A DNA stretch of 64,000 nucleotides from Enterobacter asburiae (GCF_007035645.1 NZ_AP019632.1:1054001-1118000); one strand, 5' to 3'. Shown: positions 54,353 through 64,000, numbered from the stretch's first letter. Notes: generated by a model not told the origin, from the sequence alone. A program made the numbers and translations.

Positions 54353-56677
54353 ATGCAAATGGCACGTCTGACACGCTCCCGCTGGCTATGGCTGGCGGGA
54401 GCGCTTCTCGTTTTATGGGGGCTGATTGTCGCCGCCGACCGCCTGTGGCCGTTGCCTCTGAAAGAGGTTAATCCCGCCCGGGTGGTGGTAGATGAGAAGG
54501 GCACGCCGCTCTGGCGTTTTGCCGATAGCGACGGGATCTGGCGCTACCCGGTTACCATTGAAGAGGTCTCTCCCCGCTACCTTGAGGCGCTGATCCAGTA
54601 TGAAGATCGCTGGTTCTGGGATCACCCAGGCGTAAACCCGCTCTCTGTCCTGCGCGCTGCCTGGCAGGATCTCAGTTCTGGCAAAGTCGTCTCTGGTGGA
54701 AGCACGCTCACCATGCAGGTGGCGCGCCTGCTGGACCCGCATCCGCGCACCTTTGGCGGCAAAGTTCGTCAGCTCTGGCGGGCGATGCAGCTGGAGTGGC
54801 ATCTTTCCAAACGCGACATTCTCACCCTTTACCTCAACCGCGCTCCGTTTGGCGGAACGCTGCAGGGCGTCGGGGCGGCAAGCTGGACCTATCTTGGCAA
54901 ACCGCCGTCGCAGCTAAGCTATTCCGAAGCGGCGCTGCTGGCGGTACTGCCGCAGGCACCCAGCCGCTTACGTCCGGACCGCTGGCCTGACCGGGCCGAG
55001 GCGGCGCGCAACAAAGTGCTAGATCGCATGGTAACGCAGGGCGTCTGGTCCGCGAAGCAGGTTAAAGAATCACGGGAAGAATCGGTATGGCTGGCGCCCC
55101 GACAGATGCCGCAGCTGGCGCCGCTCTTTGCGCGCATGATGCTCGGCAAAAGTCGCGACGCAAAAATTATCACCACGCTGGATGCCGGACTGCAGCGGCA
55201 GCTGGAAGAGCTGGCGATGAACTGGAAATCTCGCCTGCCGGCACGCAGCTCGCTGGCGATGATCGTCGTGGATCACACCGATATGAAAGTGCGCGGCTGG
55301 GTCGGCTCGGTGGATATTAACGATGACACGCGTTTTAGCCACGTGGATATGGTCAATGCGATCCGATCCCCGGGATCGGTGTTAAAGCCCTTTATTTACG
55401 GTATGGCACTGGACGATGGCCTGATCCATCCCGCCTCGCTGCTCCAGGACGTTCCCAGAAAAACCGGTGATTATCGCCCCGGGAATTTTGACAGTGGGTT
55501 CCACGGACCGGTCAGCATGAGTGAAGCGCTGGTGCGCTCCCTCAACCTGCCCGCGGTACAGGTACTGGAAGCCTACGGGCCAAAACGTTTTGCCGGGATG
55601 TTGAGCAACTCAGGCTTGCCGCTGATCCTGCCTGCGGGGGCGCAGCCAAATCTGTCCCTGATCCTCGGAGGGGCAGGCGCCCGGCTGGCGGATATCACAG
55701 CGGCCTACAGCGCGTTTGCCCGACACGGTAAGGCGGGGAGGTTGCGGTTACAGCCGGGCGATCCGCTCATTGAACGTCCGCTGCTGTCGCAAGGCTCGGC
55801 GTGGATTATTCGCCGTATTCTGGCGAACGAGGCGCAGCCGCTGCCGGATAATGCGTTACCGCAGATCGCACCGCTGGCGTGGAAAACCGGCACCAGCTAC
55901 GGTTACCGTGATGCCTGGGCGATTGGTCTTAATGCCCGCTACGTAATAGGCATCTGGACAGGACGACCGGACGGCACGCCCGTAGCGGGGCAGTTTGGTT
56001 TCGCCAGCGCAGTTCCACTCTTAAATCAGGTTAATAACCTGCTTCAGTCACGCTCAACGGTAGACGAAGCCCGCCTGCCGCGCGACCCGCGTCCGGAGAG
56101 CGTCGGGCGGGGCGTGATCTGCTGGCCGGGCGGCCAGTCGCTGCCGGAAGGAAGTGAAAACTGTCGGCGTCGCCTGTCGACCTGGCTGCTGGAAGGGAGT
56201 GAACCGCCCACGCTGCTATTGCCCGAACAGGAAGGGATACGCGGTATTCGTTTCCCGGTCTGGCTGGATAAAACGGGTAAACGCGTGGCGGCAGATTGCC
56301 CTGATGCAACTGAAAAAGTCCTGGATGTCTGGCCGCTGCCGCTGGAGCCGTGGCTGCCGGCAACCGAGCGTCGCGCGGTACGGGTCCCTCCTTCCTCAAC
56401 CACCTGTCCTCCGCTATCGCAGGACGCACCTGCGCCACTCATCCTGACAGGCGTGCGTGAAGGGGCCGTCATCAAACGTCTGCCGGGGGAATCCCGCGTT
56501 TCGCTGCCGCTTCAGGCGACCGGCAATAGCGGTGAGCGCTGGTGGTTTTTGAACGGTGAACCGCTGAATGTGAAGGGAAGAGTTTACACTTTACAGCTTG
56601 ATAAATCGGGCGATTATCAGTTACTCGTTATGGATGAGGCCGGTCAGGTCGCGACGGTGAATTTTACGCTGCAGTGA
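54353..56677 (+). CDS. pbpC: Penicillin-binding protein 1C
   Basis: PbpC (774 residues from here) is a class A-like enzyme with an inner-membrane anchor near residues 10-30. The glycosyltransferase domain (GT51) has EDRWFWDHPGVNP and GGSTLTMQVARLL. The transpeptidase domain has SPGSVLKPF (active Ser and Lys), SLN and the KTGTSYGYRDAW box. A C-terminal biPBP domain follows. It starts one base after the yfhM stop without a clear ribosome-binding site; ATG 54359 (MARLTRSRW), which aligns better with E. coli, is an equal alternative. Confidence 0.94.
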   Translation: MQMARLTRSRWLWLAGALLVLWGLIVAADRLWPLPLKEVNPARVVVDEKGTPLWRFADSDGIWRYPVTIEEVSPRYLEALIQYEDRWFWDHPGVNPLSVLRAAWQDLSSGKVVSGGSTLTMQVARLLDPHPRTFGGKVRQLWRAMQLEWHLSKRDILTLYLNRAPFGGTLQGVGAASWTYLGKPPSQLSYSEAALLAVLPQAPSRLRPDRWPDRAEAARNKVLDRMVTQGVWSAKQVKESREESVWLAPRQMPQLAPLFARMMLGKSRDAKIITTLDAGLQRQLEELAMNWKSRLPARSSLAMIVVDHTDMKVRGWVGSVDINDDTRFSHVDMVNAIRSPGSVLKPFIYGMALDDGLIHPASLLQDVPRKTGDYRPGNFDSGFHGPVSMSEALVRSLNLPAVQVLEAYGPKRFAGMLSNSGLPLILPAGAQPNLSLILGGAGARLADITAAYSAFARHGKAGRLRLQPGDPLIERPLLSQGSAWIIRRILANEAQPLPDNALPQIAPLAWKTGTSYGYRDAWAIGLNARYVIGIWTGRPDGTPVAGQFGFASAVPLLNQVNNLLQSRSTVDEARLPRDPRPESVGRGVICWPGGQSLPEGSENCRRRLSTWLLEGSEPPTLLLPEQEGIRGIRFPVWLDKTGKRVAADCPDATEKVLDVWPLPLEPWLPATERRAVRVPPSSTTCPPLSQDAPAPLILTGVREGAVIKRLPGESRVSLPLQATGNSGERWWFLNGEPLNVKGRVYTLQLDKSGDYQLLVMDEAGQVATVNFTLQ

Positions 56678-56749
56678 CCTGAAAATAGCTTTCTGATGTG
56701 AGCTGTTGCTAAAACTCGTCTTATTTTAAAAAAATGTTACCTGAATCCA

Positions 56750-56778
56750 TAGGCAATGGCGCTATTGCTCATTATAAT
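56750..56778 (+). promoter_or_regulatory. ndk promoter
   Basis: TAGGCA (56750-56755), a 17-base spacer and a perfect TATAAT (56773-56778); the start of transcription should be near 56785, about 50 bases before ndk. Confidence 0.55.
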
Positions 56779-56833
56779 CCGCGCCACACCATACTCAGGT
56801 ATGCAAAACAACAGAACATTGACAGAGGTTATC

Positions 56834-57265
56834 ATGGCTATTGAACGTACTTTTTCCATCATCAAACCAAACGCGGTGGCAAAAAACGTTATTGGCAGCA
56901 TCTTCGCTCGCTTTGAATCTGCAGGGTTCAAAATTGTTGGCACCAAAATGCTGCACCTGACCGTTGAGCAGGCTCGCGGTTTCTACGCTGAGCACGAAGG
57001 TCGCCCATTCTTTGACGGCCTGGTTGAGTTCATGACCTCCGGTCCAATCGTGGTATCCGTGCTGGAAGGCGAAAACGCAGTACAGCGTCACCGTGACCTG
57101 CTGGGCGCAACCAACCCGGACAACGCGCTGGCAGGTACTCTGCGCGCTGACTACGCAGACAGCTTCACCGAGAACGGTACCCACGGTTCTGACTCTGTTG
57201 AATCTGCTGCACGCGAAATCGCTTTCTTCTTCGCAGAAGGTGAAGTGTGTCCACGCACCCGTTAA
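56834..57265 (+). CDS. ndk: Nucleoside diphosphate kinase
   Basis: Ndk (143 residues) passes phosphate from ATP to other nucleoside diphosphates through a phospho-His. The NDPK signature [20 protein letters not shown] is present, and the catalytic His lies in NGTHGSD (about 117). The N-terminus [18 protein letters not shown] matches E. coli. AGAGG lies before ATG 56834; the longer open frame from 56756 starts in the promoter. Confidence 0.98.
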   Translation: MAIERTFSIIKPNAVAKNVIGSIFARFESAGFKIVGTKMLHLTVEQARGFYAEHEGRPFFDGLVEFMTSGPIVVSVLEGENAVQRHRDLLGATNPDNALAGTLRADYADSFTENGTHGSDSVESAAREIAFFFAEGEVCPRTR

Positions 57266-57345
57266 TTTAACGGTTTCGTTTACACATTATTTTCGTAAAT
57301 GCCGCGTCCAGACGTGGCATCCCTGCGCCAGACTTTGTACAATGC

Positions 57346-57381
57346 AACGCCCCGGACGAGCAGACTGCTTTCCGGGGCGTT
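57346..57381 (+). terminator. ndk terminator
   Basis: AACGCCCCGGA (57346-57356) and TCCGGGGCGTT (57371-57381) pair over 11 bases, followed by T and CTATT. The loop of 14 bases holds a weaker inner stem. Confidence 0.65.
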
Positions 57382-57434
57382 TCTATTCAACCCTCCATGG
57401 GCCATAACGTGTAACAACGAGGCCGGAAAATATT

Positions 57435-58601
57435 ATGTCTGAATTAGTGAATACCTCCGAAGTCGCCATTCCTGCGGTTCCCAATAAAAATGGAAAAATC
57501 AACCTGCTGGATCTGAACCGTCAGCAGATGCGCGAGTTCTTTAAAGAGATGGGCGAAAAGCCGTTTCGTGCCGATCAGGTCATGAAGTGGATGTACCATT
57601 ACTGCAGCGACAATTTTGATGACATGACTGACATCAACAAGGTCCTGCGCAACAAGCTCAAGGAAGTGGCTGAAATCCGCGCACCGGAAGTGGTGGAAGA
57701 GCAGCGCTCAGCGGATGGCACCATCAAATGGGCGATTGCGGTAGGCGATCAGCGCGTTGAGACCGTCTACATCCCGGAAGAAGACCGCGCCACGCTGTGT
57801 GTTTCCTCTCAGGTAGGTTGTGCGCTGGAGTGCAAATTCTGCTCAACCGCGCAGCAAGGCTTTAACCGTAACCTGCGGGTGTCAGAAATTATCGGCCAGG
57901 TCTGGCGTGCCGCGAAAATCGTCGGTGCGGCAAAAGTAACCGGTACGCGTCCTATCACCAACGTGGTGATGATGGGGATGGGTGAGCCGCTGCTGAACCT
58001 GACCAACGTCGTTCCGGCGATGGAAATCATGCTTGATGACTTCGGTTTTGGTCTGTCCAAGCGTCGCGTCACGCTGTCTACCTCTGGCGTTGTGCCTGCG
58101 CTGGACAAGCTGGGCGACATGATTGACGTTGCGCTGGCGATCTCCCTGCACGCACCAAACGACGAAATTCGTGACGAAATTGTGCCGATCAACAAAAAGT
58201 ACAATATCGAAACCTTCCTCGCTGCGGTGCGTCGCTATCTGGAGAAATCCAACGCCAACCAGGGCCGCGTCACCATCGAGTACGTGATGCTTGACCACGT
58301 CAACGACGGTACCGAACATGCGCATCAGCTGGCTGAACTGCTGAAAGATACGCCATGCAAAATCAACCTGATCCCATGGAACCCGTTCCCGGGCGCGCCG
58401 TATGGCCGTAGCTCGAACAGCCGTATCGACCGTTTCTCCAAGGTGCTGATGGAGTATGGTTTCACCACTATCGTGCGTAAAACCCGTGGTGATGACATTG
58501 ATGCAGCATGCGGACAGCTGGCTGGTGATGTTATTGACCGTACCAAACGTACCCTGCGTAAACGCATGCAGGGCGAGACGATCGCGGTTAAAGCTGTTTG
58601 A
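57435..58601 (+). CDS. rlmN: Dual-specificity RNA methyltransferase RlmN
   Basis: RlmN (388 residues) is a radical-SAM enzyme that puts a methyl group on C2 of A2503 of 23S rRNA and A37 of several tRNAs. The cluster-binding motif CALECKFC (CxxxCxxC) is near residue 130; the catalytic Cys residues are in SSQVGC and in the C-terminal [21 protein letters not shown] binds SAM. It is followed after 293 bases by rodZ, the order seen in E. coli. Confidence 0.97.
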   Translation: MSELVNTSEVAIPAVPNKNGKINLLDLNRQQMREFFKEMGEKPFRADQVMKWMYHYCSDNFDDMTDINKVLRNKLKEVAEIRAPEVVEEQRSADGTIKWAIAVGDQRVETVYIPEEDRATLCVSSQVGCALECKFCSTAQQGFNRNLRVSEIIGQVWRAAKIVGAAKVTGTRPITNVVMMGMGEPLLNLTNVVPAMEIMLDDFGFGLSKRRVTLSTSGVVPALDKLGDMIDVALAISLHAPNDEIRDEIVPINKKYNIETFLAAVRRYLEKSNANQGRVTIEYVMLDHVNDGTEHAHQLAELLKDTPCKINLIPWNPFPGAPYGRSSNSRIDRFSKVLMEYGFTTIVRKTRGDDIDAACGQLAGDVIDRTKRTLRKRMQGETIAVKAV

Positions 58602-58613
58602 TTATTATGCACT

Positions 58614-58636
58614 CACGGCGCATTATCTGCGCCGTG
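58614..58636 (+). terminator. Hairpin after rlmN
   Basis: CACGGCGCA (58614-58622) pairs with TGCGCCGTG (58628-58636) with a five-base loop; there is no T tract. Confidence 0.45.
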
Positions 58637-58762
58637 AAGCCTGGTCTTACTGAATAATCAGTCAGATTCGTGATGACTGAACAATAATTACGGTGCGTTT
58701 CATCCGACTTTCGGGCAGTATGTAACGACGTAACAACAGTTTAGCCGTACGGGCAGGGCTGT

Positions 58763-58793
58763 ACTGTCATCTCCGGGCTGACAGTCTTATACT
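58763..58793 (+). promoter_or_regulatory. Candidate rodZ promoter with inverted repeat
   Basis: CTGTCA (58764-58769), an 18-base spacer and TATACT (58788-58793) form a fair promoter. ACTGTCA (58763-58769) and TGACAGT (58779-58785) are a perfect 7-base inverted repeat around the -35 and spacer, a possible operator. Confidence 0.4.
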
Positions 58794-58826
58794 CTCTGTT
58801 CAAGGTTAACTGACCAGAAGTTTCGC

Positions 58827-58857
58827 GGTGCGGGTGGCATTGTGACTCACCGGCACC
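58827..58857 (+). promoter_or_regulatory. Leader hairpin before rodZ
   Basis: GGTGCGGGTG (58827-58836) pairs with CACCGGCACC (58848-58857), one mismatch in ten. It would lie in the rodZ 5' leader, 37 bases before the start codon. Confidence 0.4.
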
Positions 58858-58894
58858 TGAACCCTTATTTTTCACGTACCAGTAGTTGTAGCGA

Positions 58895-59908
58895 ATGAAT
58901 ACTGAAGCCACTCACGACCAACATGAAGCACTCTCCACTGGCGTTCGTCTTCGCAACGCCCGTGAACAACTCGGACTCAGCCAGCAAGCCGTTGCGGAAC
59001 GCTTGTGCCTGAAGGTTTCCACGGTTCGCGATATTGAAGAAGATAAGGCACCTGCCGATCTGGCTTCAACGTTCTTGCGCGGTTATATCCGCTCTTACGC
59101 AAAACTGGTCCATATCCCCGAAAACGAATTACTGCCAATGATGGAGAAGCAGGCACCGGTCCGTGCAGCAAAAGTTGCGCCGATGCAGACCTTCTCCCTG
59201 GGGAAACGTCGTAAAAAACGCGATGGCTGGCTGATGAGCTTTACCTGGCTGGTGCTGTTTGTGGTGATTGGCCTGACGGGCGCATGGTGGTGGCAAAACC
59301 ACAAAGCCCAGCAGGAAGAGATCACCACCATGGCCGATCAATCCTCTGCTGAACTCAACCAGGCCGGAAGTGAGAATGCCCAGAACGTGCCGCTGAATAC
59401 CGACGGTGCAGCGTCCTCAAGCGAGCCACAGACCGCAGCGCCAGACGCGTCGGCGACCGATGCAGCACAGGCTCCGGCAGCAACGGCTAACACCGCTGCG
59501 CCGCAGGCTCAGGATCAAAACGCGGTTGTCGCCCCTTCTCAGGCGAATGTTGATACTGCGGCGAACGCGCCTGCGGCTACTCAGCCTGCAGACAATAGCG
59601 CAGCGTCTCTGCCAACCAGCCCGGCGGGTACGGCAACAGCAGCCGATCCCAACGCGCTGGTGATGAACTTCAGCGCCGACTGCTGGCTGGAAGTGACTGA
59701 CGCGACAGGTAAAAAACTGTTCAGCGGCCTGCAGCGTAAAGATGGCACGTTAAACCTAACCGGCCAGGCTCCCTATAAACTTAAAATCGGCGCTCCGGCA
59801 GCGGTACAGATCCAGTATCAAGGAAAACCTGTCGACCTGAGCCGCTTTATCAGAACTAACCAGGTTGCACGTCTTACCGTTAATGCCGAACAATCAGCAG
59901 CACAGTAA
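58895..59908 (+). CDS. rodZ: Cytoskeleton protein RodZ
   Basis: RodZ (337 residues) links MreB filaments to the wall-synthesis complex and helps keep rod shape. A Cro-like helix-turn-helix domain (about 15-85: [21 protein letters not shown]) binds MreB. A basic stretch GKRRKKRDG precedes one membrane span (112-134). A long Ala/Pro/Gln-rich periplasmic linker (about 145-250) leads to a C-terminal beta domain ([20 protein letters not shown]). Length equals E. coli RodZ. No clear ribosome-binding site precedes the ATG. ispG follows after 26 bases. Confidence 0.96.
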   Translation: MNTEATHDQHEALSTGVRLRNAREQLGLSQQAVAERLCLKVSTVRDIEEDKAPADLASTFLRGYIRSYAKLVHIPENELLPMMEKQAPVRAAKVAPMQTFSLGKRRKKRDGWLMSFTWLVLFVVIGLTGAWWWQNHKAQQEEITTMADQSSAELNQAGSENAQNVPLNTDGAASSSEPQTAAPDASATDAAQAPAATANTAAPQAQDQNAVVAPSQANVDTAANAPAATQPADNSAASLPTSPAGTATAADPNALVMNFSADCWLEVTDATGKKLFSGLQRKDGTLNLTGQAPYKLKIGAPAAVQIQYQGKPVDLSRFIRTNQVARLTVNAEQSAAQ

Positions 59909-59934
59909 CAGACGGGCAACGCGGGAGATTTTTC

Positions 59935-61053
59935 ATGCATAACCAGGCTCCGATTCAACGTAGAAAATCGAAACGGATTTACGTTGGGAATGTGCCAATC
60001 GGCGATGGGGCACCTATCGCCGTTCAGTCGATGACCAATACGCGCACCACTGATGTGGAAGCGACGGTCAATCAAATCAAAGCATTAGAACGTGTAGGCG
60101 CGGACATTGTTCGCGTTTCCGTCCCAACCATGGATGCCGCTGAGGCGTTCAAACTGATCAAACAGCAGGTCAGCGTTCCGCTGGTGGCTGATATCCACTT
60201 CGACTACCGCATCGCACTGAAAGTGGCCGAATACGGCGTCGATTGCCTGCGTATTAACCCGGGCAACATCGGTAACGAAGAGCGTATCCGCATGGTCGTG
60301 GACTGCGCCCGCGATAAAAATATTCCTATCCGTATCGGCGTTAACGCCGGTTCCCTGGAAAAAGACCTGCAGGAAAAATACGGCGAGCCTACGCCACAGG
60401 CGCTGCTCGAATCCGCGATGCGTCATGTCGATCATCTCGATCGTCTTAACTTCGATCAGTTCAAAGTCAGCGTAAAAGCGTCCGACGTGTTCCTGGCGGT
60501 AGAGTCTTATCGTCTACTGGCAAAGCAGATCGACCAGCCTCTGCACCTCGGGATCACCGAAGCGGGCGGCCTGCGCAGCGGCTCTGTAAAATCTGCGATC
60601 GGTCTGGGGCTGCTGCTCTCTGAAGGGATCGGTGACACCCTGCGCGTCTCGCTGGCGGCCGATCCGGTCGAAGAGATCAAAGTCGGTTTCGATATCCTGA
60701 AGTCGCTGCGCATTCGCGCACGTGGGATCAACTTCATTGCCTGCCCAACCTGCTCGCGTCAGGAGTTTGATGTGATCGGCACGGTGAATGCCCTGGAGCA
60801 GCGTCTGGAAGACATTATCACCCCGATGGACGTCTCCATCATCGGCTGCGTGGTAAACGGTCCGGGTGAAGCACTGGTGTCAACCCTGGGCGTAACCGGC
60901 GGTAACAAGAAAAGTGGTCTCTATGAAGATGGCGTTCGTAAAGATCGTCTGGATAATAGCGACATGATCGACCAGCTTGAAGCCCGCATCCGCGCCAAAG
61001 CCGCCATGATGGACGAAACACAGCGTATCAGCGTTCAGCAGGTTGAAAAATAA
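59935..61053 (+). CDS. ispG: 4-hydroxy-3-methylbut-2-en-1-yl diphosphate synthase
   Basis: IspG (372 residues) converts methylerythritol cyclodiphosphate to HMBPP, the penultimate step of the MEP isoprenoid pathway. A TIM barrel ([25 protein letters not shown] start, [15 protein letters not shown]) binds substrate. The [4Fe-4S] cluster ligands lie in [11 protein letters not shown] and in [10 protein letters not shown]. Length equals E. coli. It lies between rodZ and hisS, and an sroE-like RNA follows. Confidence 0.97.
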   Translation: MHNQAPIQRRKSKRIYVGNVPIGDGAPIAVQSMTNTRTTDVEATVNQIKALERVGADIVRVSVPTMDAAEAFKLIKQQVSVPLVADIHFDYRIALKVAEYGVDCLRINPGNIGNEERIRMVVDCARDKNIPIRIGVNAGSLEKDLQEKYGEPTPQALLESAMRHVDHLDRLNFDQFKVSVKASDVFLAVESYRLLAKQIDQPLHLGITEAGGLRSGSVKSAIGLGLLLSEGIGDTLRVSLAADPVEEIKVGFDILKSLRIRARGINFIACPTCSRQEFDVIGTVNALEQRLEDIITPMDVSIIGCVVNGPGEALVSTLGVTGGNKKSGLYEDGVRKDRLDNSDMIDQLEARIRAKAAMMDETQRISVQQVEK

Positions 61054-61115
61054 CGTGATGGGAAGCGTGCCGCTTCCCATGTATGATTGAACCCATTCTT
61101 TGGGTTTTTTTTGTA
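61054..61115 (+). ncRNA. sroE-like RNA with terminator between ispG and hisS
   Basis: ATGGGAAGCG and CGCTTCCCAT (61058-61080) form a strong stem with a TGC loop. A second hairpin, AACCCA (61090-61095) with TGGGTT (61101-61106), follows and ends in a run of T, a typical intrinsic terminator. The small RNA SroE lies at exactly this place in E. coli. I infer a counterpart, probably a processed 3' end of the ispG mRNA. Its 5' end cannot be set, and no target is known to me. Confidence 0.5.
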
Positions 61116-61133
61116 TATAGAAAGAGAATAAAC

Positions 61134-62408
61134 GTGGCAAAAAACATTCAAGCCATCCGCGGCATGAACGATTATCTGCCTGGCGAAACCGCCATCTGGC
61201 AGCGCATTGAAGGCACACTGAAGCAGGTGCTCGGCAGCTACGGTTACAGCGAAATCCGTTTGCCGATTGTAGAGCAGACCCCGTTATTCAAACGCGCGAT
61301 CGGTGAAGTCACCGACGTGGTTGAAAAAGAGATGTACACCTTTGAGGACCGCAACGGCGACAGCCTGACCCTGCGTCCGGAAGGTACGGCGGGCTGCGTA
61401 CGCGCCGGCATCGAACATGGTCTTCTGTACAATCAGGAGCAGCGCCTGTGGTATATCGGCCCGATGTTCCGCCACGAACGTCCTCAGAAAGGTCGTTATC
61501 GCCAGTTCAATCAGCTGGGCGTGGAAGTCTTTGGCCTGCAGGGCCCGGACATTGACGCTGAACTGATTATGCTGACCGCCCGCTGGTGGCGCGCCCTCGG
61601 TATCGCCGATCACGTTTCTCTTGAGCTGAACTCTATCGGTTCTCTGGAAGCACGCGCTAACTACCGCGATGCGCTGGTGGCGTTCCTGGAACAGCATAAA
61701 GAGAAGCTGGACGAAGACTGCAAACGTCGCATGTACAGTAACCCGCTGCGCGTTCTGGATTCCAAAAACGCGGATGTTCAGGCACTGCTGAACGATGCGC
61801 CTGCGCTGGGTGACTACCTGGATGAAGAATCTCGCGAACACTTCGCGGGCCTGTGCAAGCTGCTTGAAGCGGCAGGCATCGCCTATACCGTGAATCAGCG
61901 CCTGGTGCGCGGTCTGGACTACTACAACCGCACCGTGTTTGAGTGGGTGACCACCAGCCTCGGTTCTCAGGGCACCGTATGTGCGGGCGGCCGTTATGAC
62001 GGTCTGGTTGAGCAACTTGGCGGTCGCGCAGCCCCTGCTGTTGGCTTCGCGATGGGCCTTGAGCGACTTGTTTTGCTGGTTCAGGCAGTTAATCCGGAAT
62101 TTAAAGCAGATTCCGTTGTCGATATATACCTGGTGGCTTCAGGCGCGGAAACGCAGTCTGCGGCGATGCAGCTTGCCGAACGCGTGCGCGATGCGCTGCC
62201 GGGCGTTAAGCTGATGACCAACCATGGCGGCGGCAACTTTAAAAAACAGTTTGCTCGTGCCGATAAGTGGGGCGCAAGTATTGCACTGGTGCTGGGCGAG
62301 TCCGAAGTGGCTAACGGCGAAGTGGTGGTGAAGGACCTGCGCTCTGGTGAGCAGACAACGGTAACGCAGGACGGCGTTGCGGCGCACTTGCGCACTCTAT
62401 TGGGCTAA
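61134..62408 (+). CDS. hisS: Histidyl-tRNA synthetase
   Basis: HisS (424 residues) charges tRNA-His. Class II motifs are visible: motif 2 in [23 protein letters not shown], the histidine-specific motifs [12 protein letters not shown] and AGGRYDGLV, and motif 3 in [12 protein letters not shown]. The C-terminal anticodon-binding domain begins near DIYLVASG. The start is GTG 61134 ([14 protein letters not shown]), with GAGAAT upstream. The frame is open from 61083, inside the terminator. yfgM follows after 13 bases. Confidence 0.97.
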   Translation: MAKNIQAIRGMNDYLPGETAIWQRIEGTLKQVLGSYGYSEIRLPIVEQTPLFKRAIGEVTDVVEKEMYTFEDRNGDSLTLRPEGTAGCVRAGIEHGLLYNQEQRLWYIGPMFRHERPQKGRYRQFNQLGVEVFGLQGPDIDAELIMLTARWWRALGIADHVSLELNSIGSLEARANYRDALVAFLEQHKEKLDEDCKRRMYSNPLRVLDSKNADVQALLNDAPALGDYLDEESREHFAGLCKLLEAAGIAYTVNQRLVRGLDYYNRTVFEWVTTSLGSQGTVCAGGRYDGLVEQLGGRAAPAVGFAMGLERLVLLVQAVNPEFKADSVVDIYLVASGAETQSAAMQLAERVRDALPGVKLMTNHGGGNFKKQFARADKWGASIALVLGESEVANGEVVVKDLRSGEQTTVTQDGVAAHLRTLLG

Positions 62409-62421
62409 GGAGAAGGACTGC

Positions 62422-63042
62422 GTGGAAATTTACGAGAACGAACACGATCAGGTCGACGCGATTAAGCGCTTCTTTGTTGAAAACGGCAAAGCGCTGGTTG
62501 TTGGGGTTGTTTTAGGTATCGGTGCGCTGGTGGGCTGGCGTTACTGGAACAATCATCAGGCGGATTCCGCGCGCGGCGCGTCTCTGTCCTATGAAAATAC
62601 CGTGAGCGCCATTCGTGCCGATCAGCCGCAAACGCTTACTGCGGCAGAAAAATTTGCGGCTGACAACAGAAACACCTACGGTGCACTGGCTGCGCTGGAA
62701 GTGGCTCAGCAGTACGTTGATAAGAACGAACTGGATAAAGCCGCTGCTCAGCTCTCGCAGAGCCTTGCTGCGGCCAGCGATGAGAACCTGAAAGCGGTGA
62801 TCAATCTGCGCCTGGCACGTATTCAGGTTCAGCAGAAAAAAGCTGACGATGCGCTGAAAACGCTCGATACCATCAAAGGCGAAGGTTTTGCTGCCATCGT
62901 TGCCGATCTGCGCGGTGAAGCACTGCTGAGCAAAGGTGACAAAGCGGGCGCGCGTAAAGCGTGGCAAGCTGGCGTAGAGAGCAATGCTTCACCTGCGCTG
63001 AGCGAAATGATGCAGATGAAAATAAATAATTTGTCCGTCTGA
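62422..63042 (+). CDS. yfgM: Ancillary SecYEG translocon subunit YfgM
   Basis: YfgM (206 residues) is an inner-membrane protein with one span (about 23-41) and a periplasmic TPR-like helical domain. It binds the SecYEG translocon and the chaperone PpiD and helps pass secreted proteins to periplasmic chaperones. The start is GTG 62422 (MEIYENEHDQ), with GGAGAAGGA a few bases upstream. It is between hisS and bamB, ten bases from the latter, as in E. coli. Confidence 0.95.
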   Translation: MEIYENEHDQVDAIKRFFVENGKALVVGVVLGIGALVGWRYWNNHQADSARGASLSYENTVSAIRADQPQTLTAAEKFAADNRNTYGALAALEVAQQYVDKNELDKAAAQLSQSLAAASDENLKAVINLRLARIQVQQKKADDALKTLDTIKGEGFAAIVADLRGEALLSKGDKAGARKAWQAGVESNASPALSEMMQMKINNLSV

Positions 63043-63052
63043 GAGGGACCCG

Positions 63053-64000
63053 ATGCAATTGCGTAAATTACTTCTGCCAGGACTGCTTTCTGTTACGTTA
63101 TTGAGTGGTTGTTCACTGTTCAGTGGCGAAGAAGACGTTGTGAAAATGTCCCCACTGCCGACGGTTGAAAACCAGTTTACCCCATCCACCGCGTGGGATG
63201 TCTCCGTGGGCAATGGGATTGGTGATTTCTATTCCAACCTTCATCCTGCGTATGCAGACAGCGTTGTCTATGCCGCTGACCGCAAAGGTACCGTGAAAGC
63301 GGTGAACGCCGATGACGGGAAGGAAGTATGGTCCGTTAACCTGGCGGAAAAAGACGGCTGGTTCTCCCGTAAACCTGCACTGCTCTCTGGCGGTCTGACT
63401 GTTGCCGGTGGCCATGTCTACGTGGGCAGCGAAAAAGCGCAGGTTTATGCGCTGAATAGCAGCGACGGTTCTATTGCCTGGCAAACAACCGTAGCGGGTG
63501 AATCCCTGTCTCGCCCGGTGGTGAGCGACGGCCTGGTGCTGATTCATACCAGCAACGGCCAGCTGCAGGCGCTGAACGAAGCGGACGGTCTGGTGAAATG
63601 GACCGTTAACCTGGATATGCCTGCGCTCTCTCTGCGCGGCGAATCCGCACCGGCTACCGCATTTGGTGCTGCCATTGTGGGCGGTGACAACGGTCGCGTG
63701 AGCGCCGTGCTGATGCAGCAGGGCCAGATGATCTGGCAGCAGCGTATCTCTCAAGCCACTGGCTCAACGGAAATTGACCGTCTGAGCGACGTAGACACAA
63801 CGCCGGTCATCGTTAACGGTGTGGTTTACGCGCTGGCCTATAACGGCAACCTGACCGCGCTGGATCTGCGCAGCGGCCAGATCATGTGGAAACGTGAGCT
63901 GGGCTCTGTGAACGATTTCATCGTTGAGGGCAACCGCATCTATATGGTCGATCAGAACGACCGTCTGCTGGCGCTGAGCACCGAAGGCGGCGTGACGCTG
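63053..64000 (+). CDS. bamB: Outer membrane assembly lipoprotein BamB, partial
   Basis: The first 316 codons of BamB are seen; the E. coli protein has 392. BamB is a lipoprotein of the Bam complex that inserts beta-barrel proteins in the outer membrane. The signal sequence MQLRKLLLPGLLSVTLLSGC ends in a lipobox with Cys20. The rest is the eight-bladed beta propeller, with the repeating pattern of V-Y-x(4-6)-G-x-V/L-x-A-L followed by G-x-x-x-W (for example KAVNADDGKEVWSVNL). AGAGGGA precedes ATG 63053. The gene runs off the right end. Confidence 0.96.
   Translation, partial: MQLRKLLLPGLLSVTLLSGCSLFSGEEDVVKMSPLPTVENQFTPSTAWDVSVGNGIGDFYSNLHPAYADSVVYAADRKGTVKAVNADDGKEVWSVNLAEKDGWFSRKPALLSGGLTVAGGHVYVGSEKAQVYALNSSDGSIAWQTTVAGESLSRPVVSDGLVLIHTSNGQLQALNEADGLVKWTVNLDMPALSLRGESAPATAFGAAIVGGDNGRVSAVLMQQGQMIWQQRISQATGSTEIDRLSDVDTTPVIVNGVVYALAYNGNLTALDLRSGQIMWKRELGSVNDFIVEGNRIYMVDQNDRLLALSTEGGVTL

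Overview
This window is a contiguous stretch of core chromosome from a member of the Enterobacteriaceae. Nearly every protein is close to full length against its Escherichia coli K-12 counterpart as I remember it, and the gene order is the K-12 srmB-to-bamB segment. Three inserts that K-12 lacks at these places suggest an Enterobacter/Klebsiella-type genome rather than Escherichia: murQ-murP beside yfhH, a DUF1007-NicO metal pair beside csiE, and an alpha-glucoside PTS set around sseA. I base this on recognising protein families and gene order by eye; no search was run. I see no rRNA, tRNA, CRISPR array, insertion sequence, integrase or prophage.

Layout. 1-5.7 kb: start of srmB, trmN, nadB, then the envelope-stress operon rpoE-rseA-rseB-rseC with a sigma-E promoter and small leader ORFs. 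5.8-12.6 kb: lepA-lepB, rnc-era-recO, pdxJ-acpS and yfhL, covering translation, protein export, RNA processing and cofactors. 12.6-16.5 kb: the RpiR-type regulator yfhH divergent from murQ-murP (MurNAc uptake and recycling), then pgpC. 16.6-22.7 kb: tadA and mltF, which overlap tail to tail, then purL with a PurR box. 22.7-27.1 kb: the small RNA GlmY, with a sigma-54 promoter and three GlrR-type sites, followed by glrK-qseG-glrR and glnB. The kinase/regulator pair thus lies next to its RNA target.

27.2-36.4 kb: hmp and glyA (divergent, with NsrR and PurR sites between them), yphA, hcaT, csiE, the DUF1007 protein plus NicO-family Ni/Co transporter, suhB and trmJ. 36.5-43.6 kb: the iron-sulfur assembly operon iscR-iscS-iscU-iscA-hscB-hscA-fdx-iscX, with two abutting IscR type-1 sites, then pepB. 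43.7-49.1 kb: sseB, then an RpiR regulator, sseA, a family-4 6-phospho-alpha-glucosidase and an EIICB permease on the minus strand. 49.4-56.7 kb: the alpha-2-macroglobulin-like lipoprotein yfhM and its partner pbpC. 56.8-64 kb: ndk, rlmN, rodZ, ispG, an sroE-like RNA, hisS, yfgM and the beginning of bamB.

A family of dispersed palindromes built on CCCTCTCCC/GGGAGAGGG lies after recO, between the nickel gene and suhB, after trmJ, and as a double copy between pepB and sseB. I found no convincing wholly new system. The items most worth a second look are the split rpoE leader, yfhH as the probable local regulator of murQP, the sugar-phosphate module that encloses sseA, and the DUF1007/NicO metal pair, whose secreted partner should begin with His-Pro-His.
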